Positions 32,493 through 41,602 of a DNA stretch of 64,000 nt are shown one piece after another (position 1 is the stretch's first letter; every line of letters begins with the position of its first letter). Under the pieces are notes generated by a model. That model did not search any database and was not told the origin of the DNA. It worked only from the letters and a program-made list of their open reading frames with translations. The stretch covers positions 306,501 to 370,500 of the forward strand of contig NZ_CP084530.1 in NCBI RefSeq assembly GCF_023704175.1, read 5' to 3'. Made by a program: the position numbers and the translations under genes. The DNA comes from Paenibacillus sp. YPG26. GTDB taxonomy: Bacteria > Bacillota > Bacilli > Paenibacillales > Paenibacillaceae.

Positions 32493-33428
32493 TTGACAAC
32501 TAAGAAGTGGATTAGACTACAGCTGGCAGGATTGCTGTGTATCGCCTTAAGTTTGGGGGGACTCAGCACTTGGCCAAGCCATCAAGCGGAAGCAGCGGGT
32601 AAATACAGCTCCTTCGATAAGGTGTCTGTGAAGGGTCCGGCAATTCCGGGCTTGTCAGGGAATAAGGAATGGGTGCCTCAAGGACTGGCCGTGGTGCCGA
32701 GCAAGAACTGGGTAATTACGTCTCATTACTGGGGTAGTGGCGGAAGCACAGCTTCTGCGATTGCCATTACCAGTACAACAACCAATAAGCGGCTCAAGAC
32801 CTTGTATCTCTATGAGTCCAGTACCAAAAAGCATACCGGCCATGCAGGCGGACTTGCAGTGAGCAAGAGCCACCTCTGGATTGCAACCGGCAAGACGGTA
32901 TATAAAATTCCACTCAGCACTCTGTCCAGCAAGAAGGACTACAGCAATGTGATCATGAAGGGTTACGCCCTGGGCCACAAAGCTTCCTATGCGACTTATG
33001 CGGAGGGTGTCTTGTGGGTTGGTGGATACATGGACGGCGAGGATATCGGCAAAAAAATGTGTGATCCCGGCCCGAAAGGCCGTGCCTATGGATACAAGCT
33101 GAGCAGCAAGGACGATCTGCCTTCGAAGCCGAAGGCCGCCTATTCGTGGGCTACGCCTGACCGTGTGCAGGGGATGGCGCTCACGAAGAGCCGTGCGCTG
33201 TACAGCCAATCCTGCGGACGCAACAATTCAAGCAAGCTGCTGGTCTACACGCGGGGTGCCTCGGGCAAGCAGGTCAGCTATCTGACCATGCCTCCGATGT
33301 CAGAAGGGATTGCCTTGAGTGGAAGCCAGCTGTACACACTTTTTGAGTCAGGCGCGCGCAAATATTCGAATGGAAGCCTGCCGCTCAAGAATATGTACAT
33401 CATTAACACGAAGAAGTTAAAGATGTGA
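32493..33428 (+). CDS. Secreted protein of unknown function, paralogue B (propeller-like)
   Basis: The 311-residue protein starts at TTG 32493 behind GGAAGGGGAG. It has a signal peptide ending near QAEAAG (residue 35). The mature domain aligns with paralogue A throughout: WVPQGLAVVPSKNWVITSHY, GGLAVSKSHLWIATGKTVYK, CDPGPKGRAYGYKLSSKDDL, PDRVQGMALTKSRALYSQSC and SEGIALSGSQLYTLFESGAR. Both C-termini end in a KKLKM/KKLKI motif. The pair suggests duplication within the region, with udk and the P450 gene now between them. No catalytic motif is evident. Confidence 0.8.
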   Translation: MTTKKWIRLQLAGLLCIALSLGGLSTWPSHQAEAAGKYSSFDKVSVKGPAIPGLSGNKEWVPQGLAVVPSKNWVITSHYWGSGGSTASAIAITSTTTNKRLKTLYLYESSTKKHTGHAGGLAVSKSHLWIATGKTVYKIPLSTLSSKKDYSNVIMKGYALGHKASYATYAEGVLWVGGYMDGEDIGKKMCDPGPKGRAYGYKLSSKDDLPSKPKAAYSWATPDRVQGMALTKSRALYSQSCGRNNSSKLLVYTRGASGKQVSYLTMPPMSEGIALSGSQLYTLFESGARKYSNGSLPLKNMYIINTKKLKM

Positions 33429-33513
33429 GCGGAGGCATTATGATTCGCAGGGGCAAGATTATCCCCAAAGCTGGAATATAGAACCTCCGAAGCTTTAGAC
33501 CAGAATGCACAAT

Positions 33514-33560
33514 AAGCAGGCAATTCCCGGATTAACCCCGGAATCGCCTGCTTATTTTAT
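33514..33560. terminator. Bidirectional terminator
   Basis: AAGCAGGCAATTCCCGG pairs with CCCGGAATCGCCTGCTT (one mismatch) and is followed by ATTTTATT on the plus strand. It serves the secreted-protein gene and the convergent oxidoreductase gene. Confidence 0.8.
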
Positions 33561-34579
33561 TACAATTTGATAATCCGTCCGGTGGCCTGGGACTCGAATG
33601 CCGCCAGTATCACCTGGAGTGAACGAAGACCTTCTTCTCCCGAAATAGCCGGAGGGGTCTGACTTTGAATGGATTCCACGAAAGCATCAATAATTCCGCT
33701 TGGCACCTGCTTCTCGTTGGTAGCCATGGCGCCGACCTTGTAGGTCTCTACTGTGCCGTTGGTCAGCTCCACGATCACCTCGTCCCCGTCTACGGTGCCG
33801 ATCTTCATCACACCGTTCTGACACCATAGCACGGTACTGTTATCTCCGCCCTGATACTGGGTCCAGCTGGCTGCGAGCGTACCGATGGCTCCGCCCTTCA
33901 TGCGAAGCAGGCAGGCCGCATTGTCATCCACTTCCGTGCCTTCCTTATCGAGGGTGCTGATGAATGAAGCCACTTCAGCCACTTCGTCGCCGAGCAGGTA
34001 GCGGATGAAGTCGGATTTGTGGACGCCGAGGTCGCCCATCGCACCAAGAATCGCTTCTTCTTTCTCGAAGAACCAGCTCTCCCGGCCGTCCACACTCCAT
34101 GCATCCGGGCCAGGGTGGCCGAACGCTGTACGGAAAGTCAATACTTTACCCAGCCTACCTGAATCCAGAATCTCCTTAGCCTTCACATGCGGGGGCATCA
34201 GGCGCTGGTTGTGCCCAACCATCAGGTAGACCCCGTTCCTCCGGGCCGCCTCAATCATCTGCTGTCCTTCTTCTTCCGTGGTTGCCATTGGCTTCTCTAC
34301 AAGTACATGCACCCCAGCGTCCGCAAAAGCAATTGTCATGGGAGCGTGAAGATAGTTCGGTGTGCAAATACTGACGGCATCGATCTGCTCGTTGGCTAGA
34401 ACTTCTTCATAGCTTGCATAAGCCGTACCCCCATACATATCCGCCATTTCCCGGGCCCGCTCAAGGTTTGGATCCGCTAAGGCCACGAGCTCCACCTGCT
34501 CATGGCTTGCATACTCGGGAATATGGCGACGCTGGGCGATGGCTCCGCATCCGATAACTGCTACTTTGATTTTACTCAT
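33560..34579 (-). CDS. Gfo/Idh/MocA-family NAD(P)-dependent oxidoreductase
   Basis: The 339-residue protein has the N-terminal Rossmann motif VAVIGCGAIAQRRHIPEYAS, then VSICTPNYLHAPMTIAFADA and the conserved VLVEKPMATT with the catalytic-region Lys-Pro. The C-terminal sheet region contains MGDLGVHKSDFIRYLLGDEV with the expected His and Asp. Such enzymes oxidise or reduce sugars and inositols. It follows a sugar-phosphate isomerase/epimerase-type gene by 27 bases, so the two are one catabolic unit, divergent from an AraC regulator. Confidence 0.9.
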   Translation of the reverse strand: MSKIKVAVIGCGAIAQRRHIPEYASHEQVELVALADPNLERAREMADMYGGTAYASYEEVLANEQIDAVSICTPNYLHAPMTIAFADAGVHVLVEKPMATTEEEGQQMIEAARRNGVYLMVGHNQRLMPPHVKAKEILDSGRLGKVLTFRTAFGHPGPDAWSVDGRESWFFEKEEAILGAMGDLGVHKSDFIRYLLGDEVAEVASFISTLDKEGTEVDDNAACLLRMKGGAIGTLAASWTQYQGGDNSTVLWCQNGVMKIGTVDGDEVIVELTNGTVETYKVGAMATNEKQVPSGIIDAFVESIQSQTPPAISGEEGLRSLQVILAAFESQATGRIIKL

Positions 34580-34606
34580 AGATTGGGTAGTCTCCTTTGT
34601 CCTGAA

Positions 34607-35380
34607 TTAGAATTGGTCAAGATAATTATGCTTCAGCCAGTCCAAGCTGTTCCGGACACTCTGAAGCGGTGGAATCTGGCAGGAATCCTGCTCTACAATC
34701 AGCCACTTCACTCCGGCATGGGCGGCTGTATCAATGACAGCTGGAAGATCGACTATGCCCTTGCCAAGCTCAAGGGTAATCAATTGGCCCTGTTCGTCCG
34801 TGTTGAAGTCCTTCAGGTGCAGCAGCGGCAGACGGCCCGCGTAGTTGTTAATGTAGGCGATGGGATCGTGTCCGGCATATTGAACCCAGCATACATCAAG
34901 CTCGGTCTGAACCGACTCCGGGGAGGTCTCCTCGAACAGCGCATCAAAGGCGGTCCGCCCGCCAACGTGATCCTGAAATTCGAAATCATGATTATGGTAG
35001 CCAAGAATCAGCCCGTGCTTGCGGGCCTCGGCTCCTACCTCCTGAAGGAAGGAGAACAGTTCCCTCCAGCCGTCTCCTTGCGGACGCTCTTCAGGCGCGA
35101 GGTAAGGGCAGATCATATATTCGGCGCCGAGGGTTCTGAGATAGTCCATTTCCTTGTGAAGGTCTGTACGCATCGCTTGAAGCGGAACATGGCTGCTGAT
35201 TGCTTTGAGTCCAAGCTCGTCTAAGAGCGCTTTCATCTCATCGGCAGGAATATCGCCGTAACCCGCGAATTCTACACCTTCATAGCCAAGCTCTGCCACC
35301 TTACGAAGCGTTCCGCGGAAATCCTCAGCTGTCTCATCACGCAGTGTATACAGCTGCAAGCCAATTCCTAATCTTCTCAT
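34607..35380 (-). CDS. Sugar phosphate isomerase/epimerase (TIM-barrel, AP-endonuclease-2 fold)
   Basis: The start chosen is ATG 35380, eight bases after GAGGTG; the frame is open to 35464 without a better start. The 257-residue protein has the family landmarks GIGLQLYTLRDE, ELGYEGVEFAGYGDIPADEM, LGYHNHDFEF (metal His), ELDVCWVQYAGHDPI and the closing WLIVEQDS, with Glu, Asp, His and Glu as likely metal ligands. It is first in the operon with the Gfo/Idh/MocA enzyme, suggesting inositol or rare-sugar use. Confidence 0.9.
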   Translation of the reverse strand: MRRLGIGLQLYTLRDETAEDFRGTLRKVAELGYEGVEFAGYGDIPADEMKALLDELGLKAISSHVPLQAMRTDLHKEMDYLRTLGAEYMICPYLAPEERPQGDGWRELFSFLQEVGAEARKHGLILGYHNHDFEFQDHVGGRTAFDALFEETSPESVQTELDVCWVQYAGHDPIAYINNYAGRLPLLHLKDFNTDEQGQLITLELGKGIVDLPAVIDTAAHAGVKWLIVEQDSCQIPPLQSVRNSLDWLKHNYLDQF

Positions 35381-35520
35381 TTCACACACCTCATTCTGCA
35401 GGGATGTAATAAGTGCTCTATTTGATTCCAGAATAAATGAATATAGGCTAAAATGAACATACACAATCTACGCACAACCTGAACTATTTGATTATATTTT
35501 GAGACCGGGGGCGGCAACAT

Positions 35521-36318
35521 ATGGAGACAAGCCTACTCATCTGTGACTATTCCTATCATTCCAAGCCCTTCGTTCAGAACTACCGGAGTGGATTAACCAA
35601 CTATCTGTTCAGACTGCAGACGGAAGGCTCCTGCAAGGTATATCTCCGGGGGCGGGAGTACCATGTACAGGCCGGAGATCTGATCCTGCTCAGACCCGGG
35701 GAGGATTATGCTCTGGAGGTGAAAGACCAGGATCACAGCGGCCGTATGTCCAGTGGGGACTATTATATTTTTTGCGAGGGGACATGGATTGATGAATGGT
35801 GGAGCCGCACGAACAGACCGGTGGTGAACCGGATCGGGGTTGATGAGAAGCTGCTCCGGCTGTGGCAGAATCTTCTGATCGAGAAGCGCCGGGGGCCGAT
35901 GGAGGAAAACGCGGAGATTATGGATTATTTGCTAAAAGGATTATGTCTGTATATTGACCGTGCCATTGCCGAGAATACGCAGTCCAACCGGACAGTCTTC
36001 GCAGCCTTAAGGCTGAAGCGGTTCATCGAAGAGCACGCGACAGTGACCTTCAAGCTGGAAGAGGCGGCTACATATGCCGGACTAAGCCTGTCCAGATCTG
36101 TCCGTCTGTTCAAGGAGCATTACGGCATGACCATGATTGGATACGCCACCGAGATCAGACTTAATGCGGCTCTGGAGCGGATGAGATACAGCTCGATGAC
36201 ACTGGAGCACATTGCGGAGACCTGCGGATTCTCCAGCTACTCATACTTTCACCGGGTGTTCCGCGCGAAATTCGGGGTATCCCCGAGCGGATACCGAATG
36301 GAGGAGAGAGGAAGCTAA
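35521..36318 (+). CDS. AraC-family transcriptional regulator
   Basis: The 265-residue protein follows CGGGGGCGG by about ten bases. The N-terminal cupin-like sensor covers about residues 20-120 (YLRGREYHVQAGDLILLRPG). The C-terminal pair of helix-turn-helix motifs covers about 165-262 (LEEAATYAGLSLSRSVRLFK, then LEHIAETCGFSSYSYFHRVF and the conserved FRAKFGVSPSGYR). It is divergent from the isomerase/oxidoreductase operon and is the probable sugar-responsive activator of that operon. Confidence 0.92.
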   Translation: METSLLICDYSYHSKPFVQNYRSGLTNYLFRLQTEGSCKVYLRGREYHVQAGDLILLRPGEDYALEVKDQDHSGRMSSGDYYIFCEGTWIDEWWSRTNRPVVNRIGVDEKLLRLWQNLLIEKRRGPMEENAEIMDYLLKGLCLYIDRAIAENTQSNRTVFAALRLKRFIEEHATVTFKLEEAATYAGLSLSRSVRLFKEHYGMTMIGYATEIRLNAALERMRYSSMTLEHIAETCGFSSYSYFHRVFRAKFGVSPSGYRMEERGS

Positions 36319-36477
36319 CGCGGAGCGTTGGAGGGGTAGCGCCCGTGATAAGTTTAAGCCAAGTGGATGATGCGTCATGGCCACACCTGCTTCCTCTGAC
36401 GATCAGGCCATAGACCATAGATGGAATTAGCTCGAGTAGACCACACGTGATTACTATAATCGAAGGAGAGGTGTACC

Positions 36478-37122
36478 ATGTCTTCTGAAATTTCTAAAGC
36501 TATCCAGACCGCGACCTTGGGCATGGGCTGCTTCTGGAGTCCTGAGGCATTATTCGGTCAAATTCCCGGTGTAATCCGAACAAGGGTTGGTTATGCCGGA
36601 GGAACAACGGATCAACCCTCATACCGGGAGATGGGGGATCATTCCGAGGTGGTTCAATTGGACTTCGACCCGGGGATTGTCAGCTACGAGGATATTTTGC
36701 GTATCTTTTGGAATCATCATAATCCGGTTAACATCAACGATTACAAAGGGCGGCAGTACCAGTCTCTGGTGCTGTATCACAATGAGCAGCAGAGGAACGC
36801 GGCCGGGCAGGTAATCAGGGAGATGGAACTGGAGGGAAGAGCGAAGCCGGACACGGAGGTATCACTCTGTGTCAAGTTCTATCCAGCTGAGACACGGCAC
36901 CAGAAATACTATCTTCACCGCTATCCCGACGCGGTGGAGAAGCTGAGCTTCGTCTATCCCTCCCAGGAGGAGCTGCTGAACTCTACTCTGGCGGCCCGAT
37001 TGAACGGGTTGGCGAAGGGGTACGCGAACATGGCCCAGATTAAGCAGGAGATTGCCGAATGGCCGATAGGGAAGAGTCAGTGCGAAGGGCTGATTAACCT
37101 GATCTCGAAAATTAAATGGTAA
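36478..37122 (+). CDS. msrA: Peptide methionine sulfoxide reductase MsrA
   Basis: The 214-residue enzyme carries the catalytic motif MGCFWSPEALFG with Cys18, then VGYAGGTTDQPSYREMGDHS, EVVQLDFDP and RIFWNHHNPVNINDYKGRQY, the full set of MsrA substrate-site residues. It reduces the S-form of methionine sulfoxide in oxidised proteins. A C-terminal extension of about 50 residues (LNGLAKGYANMAQIKQEIAE) contains one further Cys, which might act as a resolving residue. AAGGAGAGG precedes the ATG. MsrB is not encoded nearby. Confidence 0.93.
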   Translation: MSSEISKAIQTATLGMGCFWSPEALFGQIPGVIRTRVGYAGGTTDQPSYREMGDHSEVVQLDFDPGIVSYEDILRIFWNHHNPVNINDYKGRQYQSLVLYHNEQQRNAAGQVIREMELEGRAKPDTEVSLCVKFYPAETRHQKYYLHRYPDAVEKLSFVYPSQEELLNSTLAARLNGLAKGYANMAQIKQEIAEWPIGKSQCEGLINLISKIKW

Positions 37123-37219
37123 GAAAAATGTGATTTTCGTCATATTGTGAAATAAATCACAATTTAGCTTCTTGGCGTGTGATATATTTAACTCGTAAAG
37201 AAGATAAGGAGTGATTAAG

Positions 37220-37408
37220 ATGAGAACAGTCAACCAAGAAGTCGTAACCAGAAACCTTTTGCAATTCTGCTATACCTGTGAGGATGCGCACCTGTGTACT
37301 ACCGAAGAGGCTTGTGAGGCATGCTGGGCAGCTAAGGGGCTGCTGGATTTGGAAGAAGAGAATGGCGCTGAAGAGACTCGCGCACTGCTGTTTGAATACT
37401 ATGCTTGA
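37220..37408 (+). CDS. Small Cys-rich protein
   Basis: The 62-residue protein starts at ATG 37220, nine bases after AAGGAG. It has five cysteines, arranged CYTC near residues 18-21 and, further on, C, then CEAC, a spacing compatible with a small zinc site. The rest is acidic and helical (LLDLEEENGAEETRALLFEY). A T-tailed hairpin follows, so it is a separate short transcript. I do not recognise the family. Confidence 0.7.
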   Translation: MRTVNQEVVTRNLLQFCYTCEDAHLCTTEEACEACWAAKGLLDLEEENGAEETRALLFEYYA

Positions 37409-37441
37409 TCCGTTATCATCCTCACAGTCTATGAACAGACG

Positions 37442-37488
37442 AACCTGATCTAATCCCGTGGAGGGAGAGGTCAGGTTTTGTTTTTTTC
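37442..37488 (+). terminator. Rho-independent terminator
   Basis: AACCTGATC (37442-37450) pairs with GGTCAGGTT (37469-37477, with one G-T pair), followed by TTGTTTTTTTC. Confidence 0.8.
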
Positions 37489-37585
37489 TATACAAACAAG
37501 GAATATTCTACCGCTGCATTTTATGGTACACTGAAGTGACTTGAGACTAATTACCTACCTTTAGTATTGAAGGGGATACTTTTGA

Positions 37586-39061
37586 ATGAGAAATCGTGAT
37601 GTTGTCGGTCCGATCCTGGCTGTAGCTGTGCCGTTTATACTATTTGAGCTCCTTAGGGCACATCCTTCATGGGATGTCTCCCTTGTTGCACTCAAGGGGC
37701 ATTTCTATGTTGTCAGCTCGGTCGCCATGCTGTCCATGATGGTAGCCATTGCAGTAGGAATCGCGGGACATCGCGTTAGAAATATAAAGGTAAGCTTCCT
37801 CGCCCTGGCATTCATCTCGTTGGGTGAGACTTTCACGGTTCACGGGTTGTCCACGCCCAATCTTATGATCCACGCTTCACACCTGCCGGCCGTTGCGGCC
37901 CAGGCGAGCACCCTGCTTGCGACATTCTGGCTGTGGCTGTCTTCGATGTCATCTGACTCGGCGCTGATTGTGAAGCTGTCCGGGCTGCGGGGCAGATTGA
38001 TTCCGATCTGGCTGGTGCTCATTCTTATACTCAGCATCGTAAGCTTTATGAATCCGCATCTGATGAGTCTGATCCCTTTGAATCAGAGCCCTTTGCAATG
38101 GCTGGTGACCGTTCTTGTCGCTGGAATGAACCTGATTACCATTTACCGCTATTATCAGTCCTACCGGTATTCACGGTTCCCGCTCCAGAAGGCCATCATA
38201 TACAGCTGCTGTTGGCTGATGGTGGCCCAGTACATTATGGCGGCAGGAGAGTTATGGCGTATCAGCTGGTGGATGTATCATTTCCTGCTTCTGGCCTCGA
38301 TGATCGTGATGATTACCGGTCTCATCAGGCAGTATGCATCCAATCCGTCATGGAATATGACCTTCAGAGGACTATATTCCACAGATCCCATGGAGCGGAT
38401 TACCAGCTGCTTGTCTCCTAGTGTGAGGAATCTGATTCAGGCTACCGAGGAGAAGGACCTGTATACGGCTGGGCACAACTTCAGAGTTACAATGTATGCG
38501 ATGAAGCTTGGCGAGGAGATGAAGCTGTCCCCCGAGGAGCTCCGGGCGGTCTCCCAAGGGACCATTATCCATGATGTGGGTAAGATTCATGTGCCTATCG
38601 AGATTCTGAACAAGCCGGGGCGTCTGACGCCTGAGGAGAGGGATATTATTGAGCTTCATCCCGTCAAGGGCTATGAGATGTGCCGGACACTTGGATTCAT
38701 GAAGGATGAGCTGGATATTATCCGGTCTCACCATGAGAAGTGGGATGGCACGGGATATCCAGACCGGTTAAAGGGAGAGCAGATTCCTCTGCTGGCCAGA
38801 ATCGTAGCTATTGCGGATGTCTACGATGCGCTGACATCGACCAGGGCCTACCGGAAGGCTTGGACCCACGATGAGGCGATGAAGCTGATTATCGGAGATC
38901 AGGGGACTCATTTCGATGCGGAATGTGTGCAGGCCTGGATCCGGGTATGCGAGCAGAACCCGGAGATCCATGAATATCCGGCCCATGTGGTTGAGAAGTG
39001 GGGCCACAGAAAGATGCTGCTTCAAGCGGGAGAGCCTGAAGGGGCTGGCGGCATCTGTTAA
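37586..39061 (+). CDS. Membrane HD-GYP domain phosphodiesterase
   Basis: The 491-residue protein has seven or eight membrane helices in residues about 8-260. A cytosolic HD-GYP domain covers about 295-465: the HD pair H329-D330 in IIHDVGKIHVP, then HPVKGYEM, HHEKWDGTGYPDRLKGEQIP and RIVAIADVYDALTS. HD-GYP enzymes hydrolyse cyclic di-GMP (or related dinucleotides) to linear products. The membrane part probably senses a signal. It is monocistronic, with a terminator on each side. Confidence 0.9.
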   Translation: MRNRDVVGPILAVAVPFILFELLRAHPSWDVSLVALKGHFYVVSSVAMLSMMVAIAVGIAGHRVRNIKVSFLALAFISLGETFTVHGLSTPNLMIHASHLPAVAAQASTLLATFWLWLSSMSSDSALIVKLSGLRGRLIPIWLVLILILSIVSFMNPHLMSLIPLNQSPLQWLVTVLVAGMNLITIYRYYQSYRYSRFPLQKAIIYSCCWLMVAQYIMAAGELWRISWWMYHFLLLASMIVMITGLIRQYASNPSWNMTFRGLYSTDPMERITSCLSPSVRNLIQATEEKDLYTAGHNFRVTMYAMKLGEEMKLSPEELRAVSQGTIIHDVGKIHVPIEILNKPGRLTPEERDIIELHPVKGYEMCRTLGFMKDELDIIRSHHEKWDGTGYPDRLKGEQIPLLARIVAIADVYDALTSTRAYRKAWTHDEAMKLIIGDQGTHFDAECVQAWIRVCEQNPEIHEYPAHVVEKWGHRKMLLQAGEPEGAGGIC

Positions 39062-39070
39062 GTTAGAGGG

Positions 39071-39098
39071 GAAAGACACGCGGAGTGTCTTTTTTTCT
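39071..39098 (+). terminator. Rho-independent terminator of the HD-GYP gene
   Basis: AAAGACAC (39072-39079) pairs with GTGTCTTT, followed by more T residues. Confidence 0.85.
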
Positions 39099-39137
39099 GT
39101 ACCAGAACAGCATTAGATTGCGTCAGCCCGAAATACA

Positions 39138-39185
39138 AGGGGAAGTCTCACACAGCCGACATGGCTTAGTGGGACTTCCCCTTTT
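39138..39185 (-). terminator. Terminator of the kimA gene
   Basis: AAGGGGAAGTC...GACTTCCCCTT forms an 11-bp stem with a long interrupted centre (CAC/GTG also pair) just after the stop codon of the minus-strand permease gene. Confidence 0.65.
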
Positions 39186-39193
39186 GATTTATT

Positions 39194-41032
39194 TTATTTA
39201 GTTAGATGGTAAGGCACAGTCGTAACAATGACTTTTCTCCGGTACAGCAGCTTGGTACGAATGACTAGTCCTGACTGGTTATGAAGGATGTTGTGCCAGC
39301 CCTTCTTGGGAATGAACTGGGGAATCACCACGGTGACCTGATAGTTCGACTCGCTTGCCTTGCGCTGCACGGTATCCACAAACTTGAGCAGAGGCTGAAT
39401 AATACTGCGGTAAGGTGAGTACAAGGTGACCAGTCTGACATCAGGCTGCCACTTCATCCATTTGGCTTCGAACTCATGCTCAGCCTGCTTCTCAAAAGGC
39501 ACATATACGGCAATGACCTGATGCGGATTAAGCGATTTGGCATAGTTGAGTGAATTCTCCACCACATGAGTGATCCCGGCAACCGGAACGATGATCACAT
39601 TGCCTTCAATCGGCATGGAGGGCTCACAGGTTGTAAGTCTGAGCTGGTCTCCGACCGCCTCATAATGCTTCCTGATCCGGTAGAAAATATAGATAATAAG
39701 CGGCAGGAAGATCAATACAGGCCATACCTGCGCGAATTTGGTTAAGAAGAACATGATCGTAACAATCAGGCTGATCAAGGCGCCGACGCTGTTAATGATC
39801 AGCTTCGTTACCCAACCGCTTGGCTTCTCCCGGACCCACTTGAAGATCATGCCGGTCTGGGACAGGGTGAACGGAATGAACACGCCCACGGCATACAGCG
39901 GAATCAGGTGCTCCGTCTGTCCTTTGAACAACAGAATTAACAGAATCGAGCAGACCCCGAGAATAATAATCCCGTTAGAGTATCCCAGCCGGTCTCCCCG
40001 GACGGTGAACATTCTTGGAATGAACTTATCCTTGGCCAGATTGACAGCGAGCAGCGGGAACGCGGAATACCCGGTGTTGGCGGCAAGAATCAGGATGAGA
40101 GCCGTCGTTCCTTGAATGAAGTAATACATGAAGTTCCGTCCAAAGGTATGTTCCGCAATCTGCGAGACCACGGTGACCTCTGTTCTTGGCGAAACTCCGT
40201 AGTAATACGCCAGAAATACGATGCCGGAGAACAGTATGGCCAGCAGTGCCCCCATGGCCATTAATGTCTTGGAGGCATTGGTAGGGGCCGGGTCTTTGAA
40301 ATTGGGAATTGCATTGGATATAGCTTCCACACCCGTTAGTGCCGAGCTTCCCGAAGCAAAGGCCTTCAGAAGCAGGAACAGGCTGATCCCCGCTATAGGC
40401 GTGCCTACCGGCGTATGGAGCTCTGGGGATACATGCCCTGTCAGCGTGTTGTAGATGCCTACAGCGATAAGAATGAACAGAGCCAGAACGAACAAATACA
40501 CCGGATAGGCAAGGATGGAAGCGGACTCTGTTACCCCTCTCAAGTTCAAAGTCGTAATGCACAGTACAAATACGATTGCAATGGGCACTGTATAAGGATG
40601 CAGGCTCGGAAAGGCCGAAGTTATGGCATCCGTACCAGCTGATACGCTCACCGCAACCGTAAGGATATAATCGACTAACAGGGAGCCGCCGGCCACCAGG
40701 CCGTAATTCACACCCAGATTCTCCTTGGATACGACGTATGCTCCGCCGCCATGCGGGTATGCGTAAATAATTTGACGATAAGATAAAATCAGTGCCGCAA
40801 GCAATACCAGCACACCCGCCGCAATCGGGATGGAATACCAGAAGGCCGCCGCGGACAGGGTAACGAGCACAATCAGAATTTGTTCGGGACCATAGGCTAC
40901 GGATGATAAAGCATCGGACGAAAGGATAGCCAGGGCCTTGGTTTTGTTCAGCTTTTGTTCACCCAGTTCATTTGACTTGAGTGGACGTCCAATAAGGAAT
41001 CTTTTGAGAGCGGACAATCGTTTCACCACCAT
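39194..41032 (-). CDS. kimA: KimA-type potassium importer (APC family)
   Basis: The 612-residue membrane protein has twelve helices and a cytosolic tail of about 150 residues. The N-terminal KRFLIGRPLKSNELGEQKLN and ALAILSSDALSSVAYGPEQI closely resemble B. subtilis KimA (YdaO), a high-affinity potassium-proton symporter. A c-di-AMP riboswitch lies directly upstream, as for B. subtilis kimA. The ATG at 41032 lacks a ribosome binding site; a TTG at 41017, six bases after GGTGGTG, may be the real start. The tail (HQVIAVYVPFEKQAEHEFEA) resembles the USP-like regulatory domain of this family. Confidence 0.9.
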   Translation of the reverse strand: MVVKRLSALKRFLIGRPLKSNELGEQKLNKTKALAILSSDALSSVAYGPEQILIVLVTLSAAAFWYSIPIAAGVLVLLAALILSYRQIIYAYPHGGGAYVVSKENLGVNYGLVAGGSLLVDYILTVAVSVSAGTDAITSAFPSLHPYTVPIAIVFVLCITTLNLRGVTESASILAYPVYLFVLALFILIAVGIYNTLTGHVSPELHTPVGTPIAGISLFLLLKAFASGSSALTGVEAISNAIPNFKDPAPTNASKTLMAMGALLAILFSGIVFLAYYYGVSPRTEVTVVSQIAEHTFGRNFMYYFIQGTTALILILAANTGYSAFPLLAVNLAKDKFIPRMFTVRGDRLGYSNGIIILGVCSILLILLFKGQTEHLIPLYAVGVFIPFTLSQTGMIFKWVREKPSGWVTKLIINSVGALISLIVTIMFFLTKFAQVWPVLIFLPLIIYIFYRIRKHYEAVGDQLRLTTCEPSMPIEGNVIIVPVAGITHVVENSLNYAKSLNPHQVIAVYVPFEKQAEHEFEAKWMKWQPDVRLVTLYSPYRSIIQPLLKFVDTVQRKASESNYQVTVVIPQFIPKKGWHNILHNQSGLVIRTKLLYRRKVIVTTVPYHLTK

Positions 41033-41158
41033 TTAAGTGAATAAATTCAACAACCATCAATTGCGCGTACGAAGTATAAAATGCCCACTGACTTAAGCTC
41101 CAATACTGTGGACACGAGAAATTTCACTTACCTGGCCTCCACCTTCCTTCTCAAATAA

Positions 41159-41279
41159 CGCTTACGGAGTTAGCTGTCGGATTCGGGCCCTTGAGTAGCC
41201 CTACCTTATTAGGATTCACCCCTGGATTGCTGCGGCAATCCGCTTGAACGGTTCCCCCGTACTTATACAAGTTTCAGCG
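41159..41279 (-). ncRNA. ydaO/yuaA-type c-di-AMP riboswitch
   Basis: Reading the minus strand, the leader contains the conserved blocks ACGGGGGAACC, CCAGGGGTGAATCC, AAGGTAGGGC and CCCGAATCCGACAGCTAACT, ending CGTAAGCG. CGCT at 41279-41276 pairs with AGCG at 41162-41159 as the closing P1 stem. This matches the ydaO aptamer. The remaining 125 bases to the start codon form the expression platform, with GGTGGAGGCC and other pairing segments. c-di-AMP binding normally turns the downstream potassium importer off. Confidence 0.9.
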
Positions 41280-41303
41280 GTATGGAATTTGAAACCGATG
41301 CTT

Positions 41304-41332
41304 ATGATACTCCCCTGTTTTATTCTTGTAAA
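41304..41332 (-). promoter_or_regulatory. SigA-type promoter of the kimA riboswitch transcript
   Basis: On the minus strand TTTACA (41332-41327) and TATCAT (41309-41304) are separated by 17 bases, ending about 25 bases before the aptamer. Confidence 0.7.
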
Positions 41333-41453
41333 CAACTTTTCATCCCTATCAAACGGGGCGCCGGGACAGGAAATTGCCGACGAATCAAGGGAAGCGATTA
41401 CATTTGTTGGTAGACAAGGAGGCTTGTCCCTTGTGTTCATTTTTATCATAAAT

Positions 41454-41500
41454 AAGCGGCGAGCCCCCTTCGGACTTCCGGAGGAGGCTCACCGCTTCAA
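41454..41500 (-). terminator. Terminator of the Gly/His-repeat protein gene
   Basis: On the minus strand AAGCGGTGAGCC pairs with GGCTCGCCGCTT around a nearly complementary centre (CCTCCGGAAGTCCGAAGG), followed by ATTTATG. Confidence 0.75.
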
Positions 41501-41602
41501 GTTAGATTAGTTCCTTATCTTAATAATGCTCTGCTGTATCGCATCGGCATCCCTGCACCGCATACCGGAGCGGCATGGCTGAACTAATTGGCAGTGGCCT
41601 TC

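Noticed and set aside
41244..41510. Open frame across the kimA leader
   Set aside because: It is antisense to the promoter, riboswitch and an upstream terminator, and has no protein character.
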